Below, piece after piece: positions 7,168 through 13,700 of a stretch of DNA of 25,197 nucleotides (position 1 is the first letter of the stretch; every line of letters begins with the position of its first letter). The notes below the pieces were generated by a model, which worked only from the letters and a program-made list of their open reading frames with translations, was not told where the DNA came from and searched no databases. This DNA comes from Clostridiales bacterium (GTDB lineage: Bacteria; Bacillota; Clostridia; Oscillospirales; Oscillospiraceae). The position numbers were made by a program, and so were the translations under genes. The stretch covers positions 27,915 through 53,111 of the forward strand of contig DYCR01000010.1 in NCBI GenBank assembly GCA_019418025.1, in the 5' to 3' direction.

Positions 7168-9234
7168 ATGTTCTACGCAAATAGCATCCGCAATATCTGC
7201 CTGCTGGGTCACTGCGGAAGTGGCAAGACGGCTCTGGCAGAAAGCTTACTTTACATGACCGGTGCCATCGACCGTATCGGCAAGAACGCTGACGGCAACA
7301 CCGTTTGTGATTTTGACCCCGAAGAGATCCGGCGCCATGTGTCCATCAGTGCCTCTGTGGCTCCCGTCGTCTATAAGAACACCAAAATCAACATTCTCGA
7401 TACTCCGGGTAGCTTTGATTTCTCCGGCGCCGTCATGGAGGCCCTGCGTGCAGCCGATGCAGCCATCATCGTCTGCTCTGCCAAGGACGGTCTGACCGTG
7501 GGACTGGAAAAGGCGTGGAAATACTGCCAAGAGCGGAACATGCCCCGCTTTATCTACATCTCCAAGGTCGATGAGGAGAACGCTGACTACAACGCCACCT
7601 TCAATGCCCTGCGTGAAAAGTTCGGCAACAAGATCGCCCCTCTGGTGGTTCCCATTTGGGACGACTCCAAGAAGATCACCGGCATCATCGATGTGCTGAA
7701 CAAGCGTGCATACGAAATGCAGAACATGAAGCGCACCGAGATCGATGTTCCCGAGGACAAGCTCCCCGTGATCGAGGAATTTAACGATGCACTCAAGGAA
7801 TCCGTCGCCGAAACAAGTGAGGAATTTATGGATAAATTCTTCGGCGGCGAGGACTTTACATACTCCGAAATGATCAAGGGCATGCACACCGGCGTCATTC
7901 AGCAGTCTCTGGTTCCCGTGCTGTGCGGCTCCGGCATGAACTGCCTTGGCAGCCTGATGCTCATGGAGCATATCATCGGTCTGCTGCCCAACCCCGTGGA
8001 GGGCAACTACCACAAGGCCACACTGGCCGACGGCACCACCGAGGAATTTGTCGTATCCCCCGGCGGCGTTCCCTCCGCCTACGTATTCAAGACCGTTTCC
8101 GACCAGTACGGAAAATTCTCCTTTATCAAGGTCCTCTCCGGCACCATCACGCAGGACACCACTCTGGTCAACGCCCGCACCGGCGAGACGGAGAAGCTGG
8201 GCCGTATGTACACCATGTGCGGCAAAAAGACCACCGAGATCAAGGAAGTCTCCTGCGGTGACATCGCCGCCATCGGCAAGCTCGATAAGGTCAAGACCGG
8301 CGATACCCTGTGCGACCCCCGTAAGGTGGTTGCCCTGAAGGGCATCCCCTATGCGCCCGTGTGCTATTCCATGGCCATCGCCCCCAAGACCAAGGGGCAG
8401 GAGGATAAGGTCGGCGCAGGTCTGATCCGGCTGAACGAGGAGGACCCCTCCTTTACCCTGTATAACAACCCCGAAACCAAGCAGCAGGTCATCTCCGGCT
8501 CCGGCGATCAGCATCTGGATGTCCTTGTCTCCAAGCTGAAGAGCCGCTTCGGCGTGGAAGCCGTTCTGACCCCTGCCAAGGTGGCCTATCGGGAAAAAAT
8601 CAAGAAAACAGTGGAAGCCCACGGCCGCCACAAGAAGCAGACCGGCGGCTCCGGCCAGTTCGGTGATGTCTGGGTCCGCTTTGAGCCTCAGGAGGAGCAG
8701 GATGAGCTGATCTTTGCAGAGGAGGTCTTTGGCGGCAGCGTCCCCAGAAACTTCTATCCCGCCGTGGAAAAGGGCATTCAGGAGGCCGTCCAGAAGGGTC
8801 CTCTGGCAGGCTACCCCATGGTCAACCTGAAGGCCACCCTGTATGATGGCTCCTACCACCCCGTTGACTCCAACGAAATGGCATTCCGTATGGCTGCGAT
8901 CCTTGCCTTCAAGGAAGCCATGCCCAACGCGATGCCCACCCTGCTGGAGCCCATCGGCTCCCTGTCCGTCACCATCCCCGACAGCTACATGGGCGACGTG
9001 ATCGGCGACCTGAACAAGCGCCGCGGCCGTGTCATGGGCATGACCCCGGATGACGAGGGCAACACCGTGGTAGAGGCAGAAGTGCCAATGGCTGAAATGA
9101 GCAGCTACGCCATCGACCTGCGGGCCATGACTCAGGCAAGAGGCTCCTTCACCATGCGCTTTGAGCGCTATGAAGAAGTCCCCAAGGCAAATCAGGCAAA
9201 GATCATTGCCGAAGCAAAGGCCCACGAGGGCTGA
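7168..9234 (+). CDS. fusA: Elongation factor G-like translational GTPase (EF-G2/FusA2 type)
   Basis: A 688-aa translational GTPase. AAAGGAG (7151-7157) fixes the ATG at 7168; the open frame continues upstream to 7066 but that part overlaps the promoter. G-domain motifs are G1 GHCGSGKT, G3 DTPGSFDF and G4 SKVD in place of the canonical NKxD. The switch region reads DFDPEEIRRHVSI where classical EF-G has EQERGITI. Domain II, domain III, domain IV (GGSGQFGDVWVRFEP) and domain V (ending AQARGSFTMRF) follow in order, so the fold is complete. The GTPase-motif changes fit the EF-G2-like paralogues of Clostridia, not the fusA of the str operon, and no rpsL, rpsG or tuf is adjacent. It could be a ribosome-recycling or stress factor; that is inference. 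It has its own promoter and terminator. Confidence 0.85.
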   Translation: MFYANSIRNICLLGHCGSGKTALAESLLYMTGAIDRIGKNADGNTVCDFDPEEIRRHVSISASVAPVVYKNTKINILDTPGSFDFSGAVMEALRAADAAIIVCSAKDGLTVGLEKAWKYCQERNMPRFIYISKVDEENADYNATFNALREKFGNKIAPLVVPIWDDSKKITGIIDVLNKRAYEMQNMKRTEIDVPEDKLPVIEEFNDALKESVAETSEEFMDKFFGGEDFTYSEMIKGMHTGVIQQSLVPVLCGSGMNCLGSLMLMEHIIGLLPNPVEGNYHKATLADGTTEEFVVSPGGVPSAYVFKTVSDQYGKFSFIKVLSGTITQDTTLVNARTGETEKLGRMYTMCGKKTTEIKEVSCGDIAAIGKLDKVKTGDTLCDPRKVVALKGIPYAPVCYSMAIAPKTKGQEDKVGAGLIRLNEEDPSFTLYNNPETKQQVISGSGDQHLDVLVSKLKSRFGVEAVLTPAKVAYREKIKKTVEAHGRHKKQTGGSGQFGDVWVRFEPQEEQDELIFAEEVFGGSVPRNFYPAVEKGIQEAVQKGPLAGYPMVNLKATLYDGSYHPVDSNEMAFRMAAILAFKEAMPNAMPTLLEPIGSLSVTIPDSYMGDVIGDLNKRRGRVMGMTPDDEGNTVVEAEVPMAEMSSYAIDLRAMTQARGSFTMRFERYEEVPKANQAKIIAEAKAHEG

Positions 9235-9250
9235 TTTCCCCATATGACCA

Positions 9251-9326
9251 GCAACAGGGCAGGCCTCAGGGTCTGCCCTGTTTGAGACTGTCGAAACCCC
9301 CTCTTAGGGCTTTTCGACATGTTTTT
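9251..9326 (+). terminator. Double-hairpin terminator of the EF-G-like gene (repeat copy A)
   Basis: Hairpin 1 has a 10-bp stem (9253-9262 with 9273-9282). Hairpin 2 has an 8-bp stem (9289-9296 with 9312-9319) followed by TGTTTTT. The first 40 bases (9251-9290) recur at 9484-9523 with one mismatch. Confidence 0.75.
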
Positions 9327-9337
9327 GCAGCCTGACC

Positions 9338-9483
9338 CGCGCATAATTTGTCCGTCAATGACGGACAAATTCCACACTCTCAGGCTGATATGTATTTTCC
9401 CCGAGGTACACGCCCCCGTGGAAAATGATTTGGTCTTTTTTGCCGCTCAAGCGGCAAACTCTGTGAGACTTTTTGGACAAGCT
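9338..9483. repeat. Dispersed intergenic repeat, copy 2
   Basis: This unit begins with a perfect 12-bp inverted repeat (9345-9356 with 9360-9371, 3-base loop). It continues with the 20-base block shared with copy 1 (9392-9411) and a GCCGCTCAAGCGGC hairpin (9442-9455). It ends in AAACTCTGTGAGACTTTTTGGACAA-type sequence that also resembles 22202-22246. It sits between the two terminator copies. No ORF of substance is present. Confidence 0.65.
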
Positions 9484-9566
9484 GCAACAGGGCAGACCTC
9501 AGGGTCTGCCCTGTTTGAGACTGCCCGAAATTTCCTTCAAAGGAGGTTTCGGGCAGTTTATTTTTG
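9484..9566 (+). terminator. Double-hairpin terminator (repeat copy B)
   Basis: The first 40 bases equal copy A at 39 of 40 positions, with the same 10-bp hairpin (9486-9495 with 9506-9515). A second hairpin with a 10-bp stem (9521-9530 with 9547-9556) is followed by TTTATTTTTG, a strong intrinsic terminator. The gap up to the marR promoter (9567-9652) holds nothing else I can recognise. Confidence 0.7.
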
Positions 9567-9652
9567 CCTTGATGGACGCCGCCGTTTCCAAGCCGCAGCT
9601 GCCAAAGTCCTCCCCCTCCGGCTAAGTGCAACTTCCCCTGCCGGATCAAGTC

Positions 9653-9688
9653 GTTGATGAATCAACAAATAATTGTTGACAAATCAAC
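9653..9688. promoter_or_regulatory. Two palindromic operators upstream of marR
   Basis: GTTGATGAATCAAC (9653-9666) and GTTGACAAATCAAC (9675-9688) are near-identical 14-bp palindromes starting 22 bp apart, about two helical turns. The second overlaps the -35 box. Dyads of this kind next to a marR gene usually bind its own product, so autoregulation is the simplest reading. Confidence 0.7.
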
Positions 9689-9704
9689 ATCTTCATGCTA
9701 TACT
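9676..9704 (+). promoter_or_regulatory. SigA-type promoter of marR-degV
   Basis: Perfect TTGACA (9676-9681), 17-base spacer and TATACT (9699-9704). The -35 box is embedded in an operator palindrome, which predicts repression. Confidence 0.8.
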
Positions 9705-9733
9705 TCCACCAGTTTCACCAAGGAGGCACACCT

Positions 9734-10174
9734 ATGATTCAACGCTTTGAGTCCTTTGTGGCGGGGATCACCGTCTGCTATAAATACATTCAGCGCATCA
9801 AGTCCATCGAAATGGTAGAGCTGGGGCTGAAAGGCACCCATGCCATGTGCCTGTTTCACCTCCACCGCCATCCAGAGGGGCTGACCGCTGCACAGCTGTC
9901 GAGTCTCTGCGGCGAGGACAAGGCCGCCATCTCCCGCACCGTTGCCGATCTGCGTCAGCAGCAGCTGCTGACCCCCCAGTCTGACAAGCACTACCGCGCT
10001 CCCCTGCAGCTGACCGATCAGGGCTGCGCCGTTTCTCAGCGGGTGGAGCAGATCATTGAGCAGTGGGTCACCGCCGGTGGTGACGGCCTGACGGAGCAGC
10101 AGCGCACCGACTTCTACCAGAGCCTGTCCATGATCGCCGCAAACCTGAAAAACAAAATGGATTCGTCCAAATAA
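9734..10174 (+). CDS. MarR-family transcriptional regulator
   Basis: A 146-aa protein of normal MarR length, expected to act as a dimeric winged-helix DNA-binding protein. The helix-turn-helix runs through LTAAQLSSLCGEDKAAISRTV, about residues 55-76, with the wing around DKHYRAPLQLT. A C-terminal helix (about residues 105-140) would form the dimer interface with the N-terminal helix. AGGAGG (9721-9726) lies 7 bases before the ATG at 9734, so this start is preferred over the upstream ATG at 9695, which precedes the -10 box. The two palindromes upstream suggest autorepression. The degV gene follows after 21 bases, so the regulator probably controls it as well. By analogy with FabT-like MarR proteins, a lipid-related ligand is possible but not shown. 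Confidence 0.85.
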   Translation: MIQRFESFVAGITVCYKYIQRIKSIEMVELGLKGTHAMCLFHLHRHPEGLTAAQLSSLCGEDKAAISRTVADLRQQQLLTPQSDKHYRAPLQLTDQGCAVSQRVEQIIEQWVTAGGDGLTEQQRTDFYQSLSMIAANLKNKMDSSK

Positions 10175-10195
10175 ACACGTGAAAGGAGCCACCCA

Positions 10196-11044
10196 ATGGC
10201 TGTTCAATTCATCATCGACTCTGCATCCGACATCACCCCCGAGGAGGCCAAGTCCATGGGCATCACCACCATCCCACTGAAGGTGGTCTTTGGGGATCGG
10301 GAATATGCCGACAAGATCGACATGACCCACACCCAATTTTACGAAAAGCTGATCGAAAGCGACGTGCTGCCCAGCACCTGCCAGATCCCTCCGGCTGATT
10401 TTGAAGATGCCTATGCTCCGATCCTCGAGGCCGGAGATGATATCGTGGTCATCACCCTCTCATCCAAGCTTTCCGGCACCTATCAAAGCGCCGTCATCGC
10501 CGCCGAGGATCACCCGGGCAGGATCTTTGTCGTTGACAGCCAGTCTGTCTGCATCGGTGAGCGGATCTTGCTAGAATTTGGCTTGTCGCTGATCGATCAG
10601 GATTACTCCGCTCAGGAGATCCACCGCATACTCACCCATTTCACCGAAAAGATCCGGGTCCTTGCCCTTCTGGACACCTTGGAATATCTGAAAAAGGGCG
10701 GGCGGATCTCCGCCGCCACTGCGCTTGCCGGCAGTCTGCTTTCCATCAAGCCGGTGGTGACCGTGGAAAACGGCGAGGTGGTCATGGCAGGCAAGGCCCG
10801 CGGCTCCAAGCAGGGCAACAACCTGCTGCGGCAGCTGATCGAGAAATCCGGCGGCGTGGATTACTCCAAGCCCTTCTGCCTTGCTTACAGCGGCCTGAGC
10901 GACACATTGCTGAAAAAGTACATTGCAGACTCTGCCGATCTGTGGCAGGGCCACACTGACCATCTGCCCATCTCCACTGTGGGCTGCGTCATCGGCACCC
11001 ATGTGGGCCCCAACGCCATCGCCGTGGCCTTCTTTGAGCCGTAA
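10196..11044 (+). CDS. DegV family protein (fatty-acid-binding, FakB-like)
   Basis: A 282-aa cytoplasmic protein. DegV/FakB proteins hold one fatty acid and present it to the kinase FakA for phosphorylation. Seen here are the N-terminal FIIDSASDIT, the lipid-head-group loop region LPSTCQIPPADF (a variant of the usual TSQP motif), TLSSKLSGTYQSA, the region VVDSQSV, LEYLKKGGRIS, the segment LLSIKPVVTVENGEV and the C-terminal VIGTHVGPNAIAVAF typical of the family. GAAAGGAG precedes the ATG. It is the second gene of the marR operon. A FakA homologue is encoded 2.6 kb further on the other strand (13701-15335), so both halves of a fatty acid kinase system could come from this region. The true ligand is unknown. 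Confidence 0.92.
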   Translation: MAVQFIIDSASDITPEEAKSMGITTIPLKVVFGDREYADKIDMTHTQFYEKLIESDVLPSTCQIPPADFEDAYAPILEAGDDIVVITLSSKLSGTYQSAVIAAEDHPGRIFVVDSQSVCIGERILLEFGLSLIDQDYSAQEIHRILTHFTEKIRVLALLDTLEYLKKGGRISAATALAGSLLSIKPVVTVENGEVVMAGKARGSKQGNNLLRQLIEKSGGVDYSKPFCLAYSGLSDTLLKKYIADSADLWQGHTDHLPISTVGCVIGTHVGPNAIAVAFFEP

Positions 11045-11090
11045 GAAAGTGCCTGTCGCAAACTTCTCTTTTCAGATCATTCTTTCATAA

Positions 11091-11149
11091 CGTTCAAAAA
11101 TGCCGCAGAACTCAGAGATATCTCTGAATTCTGCGGCGTATTTATTAGG
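11091..11149. terminator. Bidirectional terminator between degV and the J-protein gene
   Basis: A long hairpin: 9-bp outer stem (11102-11110 with 11129-11137) and 7-bp inner stem (11112-11118 with 11121-11127) split by one mismatch. It is followed rightward by GTATTTATT and leftward by GCATTTTTG, so it serves both convergent genes. Confidence 0.8.
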
Positions 11150-11187
11150 AAAAACTTTATAAGCTTCTATTTTGCGGCAGGCTTTTT

Positions 11188-11853
11188 TCAGCAGCAGCAC
11201 AGCCAGCCCCGACCGCCGCAGCAACACATGTTGCACAGATAGCACATGCAGAAGCTGGCGCAGGGATCATATCCCACGCTGAATCCACGGAAGCCGCCGG
11301 CCTGCTGACGATAGGGATCGCCTCCATGCTCCATACGGTTCAGCTCATAAATGTACTGCTGATTGCCTGGGTCCATGGATACCGCCTTTTTCATATGCTC
11401 CAAAGCCGTGATCTGGTTGCCCAGACCTTCGTTGGCAAGGGCGCTGATGTAATACCAACGGCCGTCACGCTTGCCCTGCTCGATTCCGGACAGCACATTC
11501 AGCGCCTCCCGATATCGGCCGTATTGCAGATAACGCATCGCCGCCTGAACATAAGAGGTCTCGCTGCTCTGATTCTGGCTCTGCTGATATCCGCCGTAGG
11601 GCCCGTAGCCACCGAAGGGACCGTATCCGCCAAAGGGGTCATAGCCCTGTCCGCCGGTCTGAGCGGTGCGGTACTTCTCCGGATTTTTGATCTGGTCGTA
11701 GGCCGCGTTGACCTCCTGCATCTTTTTCGCCGCCACAGGATCACCGGGGTTGGCATCCGGGTGATATTTCTTTGCAAGGGCACGGTAGGCCCGCTTGATT
11801 TCTTCGTCAGAGGCATCCCGGCTGATGCCGAGCACCTGATACGGATCAGCCAT
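11188..11853 (-). CDS. J-domain protein with TPR-like middle and Cys-rich C-terminus
   Basis: A 221-aa DnaJ-family co-chaperone, not full DnaJ. Residues 1-62 form a J domain (PYQVLGISRDAS, KKYHPDANPGD with the HPD triad that stimulates DnaK ATPase). Then come a Gly/Tyr/Pro-rich linker of YGGYGP type, a helical region of about 70 residues resembling two TPR units (YLQYGRYREALNVL, ALEHMKKAVSMDPGN), and a tail with ten cysteines in the last 25 or so residues, including a CCC at each end of a GGRGWL stretch. The zinc-finger domain of type I DnaJ is absent; the Cys tail might bind metal or be palmitoylation-like, which is unknown. AAGGAG (11861-11866) lies 7 bases before the ATG at 11853. The start overlaps the end of the DUF5685-like gene by 8 bases, so the two are translationally coupled. 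Confidence 0.85.
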   Translation of the reverse strand: MADPYQVLGISRDASDEEIKRAYRALAKKYHPDANPGDPVAAKKMQEVNAAYDQIKNPEKYRTAQTGGQGYDPFGGYGPFGGYGPYGGYQQSQNQSSETSYVQAAMRYLQYGRYREALNVLSGIEQGKRDGRWYYISALANEGLGNQITALEHMKKAVSMDPGNQQYIYELNRMEHGGDPYRQQAGGFRGFSVGYDPCASFCMCYLCNMCCCGGRGWLCCC

Positions 11854-12682
11854 CGTGATCCTCCTTCTCACTTTTTCTTTGTTGCTTGCGGTAATTCAGC
11901 CAGACACCGCTGTACAGGATATTGTCCAGCAGATGCTTGTCCTGCACAAGGGGCAGGCGCTCATAGGCATCGGTACACCCGGCCATGGCAAGCACCAGAT
12001 ACTGCTCCCATTTCTGGTAATCGGCCTCCCCGCCCATGGCAAGGAAGGGGTTGTATTTGTGGTGCTTGCGGTCCTTTTCATAGTCGATGGCCGCATCGGC
12101 AAGATAAATGAACCGCCCCAGATGGAAGCCCAGCTTCCGCAGGGTGTCGCTCCACATGTCCTCCTTGCAGACCATCAGCTCAGACATGAGCCTTCCGAAG
12201 CAGTTGGCCGGCTCGTCAGGATTTGCGCAGTTTTCCTTTTCCAGTGCGCTCAGCTCCTTCAGGCAGGACTCCATGCCGGCGCACTGTCTGGGAAACAGCG
12301 CTGCGATATCCTGCTGATTCCTGCCGAACACCGAGCCCATCATCCGGGCCGACATTCTCCGGTCGTCCTGCCAGTCGTCCTTTGCCTTATACGCCGCCAG
12401 TGCCACATTCATCCTTGCGGCATAGCGGATATAGTCATTCGTGATCCAGGGGCGCTTTTTGATCGGATGCAGCACGCAGGAGCGATCTCCGCCGGGCTCC
12501 TCCGGCTCGTACAGGCTCATCAGCAGCAGCGCAAGAAACGCCATGTCATACTGCAGGCCCAAGCGGCACAGCTGCCCGTCAGACTCCTTGATCTCCCGGC
12601 AGATCCCGCAGTAAACTGCGCCGTACCGGGTCTTTTCCTCTTGCGTCAGCTCCTCCACGGATGCCGAAACCAATCCAAACAC
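11846..12682 (-). CDS. DUF5685-like protein of unknown function
   Basis: A 278-aa soluble protein, probably all-helical. The N-terminus, VFGLVSASVEELTQEEKTRY then AVYCGICREI, matches the DUF5685 pattern as I remember it. It includes a CxxC plus a later Cys and Cys-Val-Leu-His (SCVLHPIKK), a possible metal site. Later parts contain YKAKDDWQDD and ADAAIDYEKDRKHHKYNPF, acidic helical motifs that recall helical prenyl-synthase-like folds, though this is only suggestive. A GTG start at 12682 is chosen because GGAGG (12691-12695) lies 8 bases upstream; the open frame to 13120 runs through the YihY gene and is not real coding. It follows the YihY gene by 83 bases and overlaps the J-protein start, suggesting a joint function with that protein. 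Confidence 0.75.
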   Translation of the reverse strand: MFGLVSASVEELTQEEKTRYGAVYCGICREIKESDGQLCRLGLQYDMAFLALLLMSLYEPEEPGGDRSCVLHPIKKRPWITNDYIRYAARMNVALAAYKAKDDWQDDRRMSARMMGSVFGRNQQDIAALFPRQCAGMESCLKELSALEKENCANPDEPANCFGRLMSELMVCKEDMWSDTLRKLGFHLGRFIYLADAAIDYEKDRKHHKYNPFLAMGGEADYQKWEQYLVLAMAGCTDAYERLPLVQDKHLLDNILYSGVWLNYRKQQRKSEKEDHDG

Positions 12683-12765
12683 AAACGCCACCTCCACAAT
12701 GGGTATGCTATCGTCTATTTGTGAACAGGCAATAAACACGCCCTTATTTTTCTGAAAATTAAGAA

Positions 12766-13596
12766 TTATTCCCTCTGCCACTGGCTGATGAGCCGATTCA
12801 GCACCCCGCCGAACAGCACCATCGTCACACAGATATACAGCCACAGCATACCCAGTGCCAGTGCATACACCGAACCATAGATGTTCGTGTAGACATGCAG
12901 CCTCTGGACGTACATGGAAAAGAGGTTTGAGAAGGCCTGCCATCCCACGGCAACCATGGCTGCCCCCGGCAGACTGCCCCAGAATCGATTCCGCCGATTG
13001 GGCAGCACCATATAAATGGCCGTGAACACCAGAATTTGCAGCCCCAACAGCACCAGAAAGCGCACATCGATCACATGGATCACCCAATCCAGTACCGGCA
13101 GATCCAGAGAAGTCAGCCACAGGGCGATGCTCTTGCCGAACACGTGCAGCACCAGTGTCAGGATCAGCACAAGCAAAAACGCAAAGGTGTAGACCACACT
13201 GATCAGCCTTGTGTAAAAATATCCCCGGTCCTCGTGGACCCCATAGATGTGGTTCAATCCCGTGAGCAGACCGTAGACCCCCCGACTGGAGGACCAGAGG
13301 GCCGTCACCGCCGACACGGAGATCACCATGCCGGAGGAGTTATAGTAGGTGTTGACGATCAATCGCTCTGCCGTGGGCATCAGCGCCGAGGGCAGGATCG
13401 TCCCCAAAACCTCGATCAGATCGTTGGCCGATAAACTGGTATAGCGCAGGGAGGCCAAGATCAGCAGCAGCGCAGGAAATATCATCAGCACCAAAAAGTA
13501 GCAGGCGTTGGCTGCATATACCGGAATCTGCATATCCATGACGGTCTGTGCCAGCCCCATCGCCCGGGCAAGCCCGCTTTTCTTCCCTTGTTGCAT
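12766..13596 (-). CDS. YihY/BrkB family inner-membrane protein
   Basis: A 276-aa polytopic membrane protein of the family once called ribonuclease BN; that enzymatic label is now known to be wrong, and the function is unknown. About six hydrophobic segments are visible: residues 27-47 (ACYFLVLMIFPALLLIL), about 90-110, 135-157 (YTFAFLLVLILTLVLHV), 178-200, about 212-228 and 240-262. Family-typical pieces include the early AxxxxYFLVLMIFPAL, SRGVYGLLTGLNHIYGV and YGSVYALALGMLWLYICVTMVLFGGVLN near the end. GGAGG stands just before the ATG at 13596. Length is normal. It heads the leftward group with the DUF5685-like and J-protein genes. No convincing promoter was found in the 100 bases upstream. 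Confidence 0.88.
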   Translation of the reverse strand: MQQGKKSGLARAMGLAQTVMDMQIPVYAANACYFLVLMIFPALLLILASLRYTSLSANDLIEVLGTILPSALMPTAERLIVNTYYNSSGMVISVSAVTALWSSSRGVYGLLTGLNHIYGVHEDRGYFYTRLISVVYTFAFLLVLILTLVLHVFGKSIALWLTSLDLPVLDWVIHVIDVRFLVLLGLQILVFTAIYMVLPNRRNRFWGSLPGAAMVAVGWQAFSNLFSMYVQRLHVYTNIYGSVYALALGMLWLYICVTMVLFGGVLNRLISQWQRE

Positions 13597-13650
13597 CTTT
13601 TCTCCCTCCTTTGCACCTATATCCTATGCATATGATAAACGAATATGCCC

Positions 13651-13692
13651 AAAGTGAGAAAAGGGAACCGAATTTCGGTTCCCTTTATCTCA
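13651..13692 (-). terminator. Terminator of the asp23-fakA operon
   Basis: A 12-13-bp stem (13660-13672 with 13674-13686, tight loop), extendable by TGAGA/TCTCA after a bulge. Read leftward it runs into CCCTTTTCTCACTTT, 10 bases after the fakA stop. Confidence 0.8.
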
Positions 13693-13700
13693 TTGTCAAA

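Noticed and set aside
7246..9243. Long leftward open frame opposite the EF-G-like gene
   Set aside because: Antisense of a clear EF-G fold; such frames arise from high GC third positions, and it lacks a ribosome binding site.
9319..9657. 112-codon frame in the intergenic repeats
   Set aside because: It runs through palindromes and terminators, with no ribosome binding site.
10168..10190. CACGTG core resembling a parS site (ACACGTGAAA)
   Set aside because: Only the central part matches TGTTNCACGTGNAACA; the left arm fails. The site is simply the gap before degV with its ribosome binding site.
13597..13650. Promoter of the YihY gene
   Set aside because: TATCAT-like and TTGGGC-like hexamers exist but no pair has acceptable spacing.
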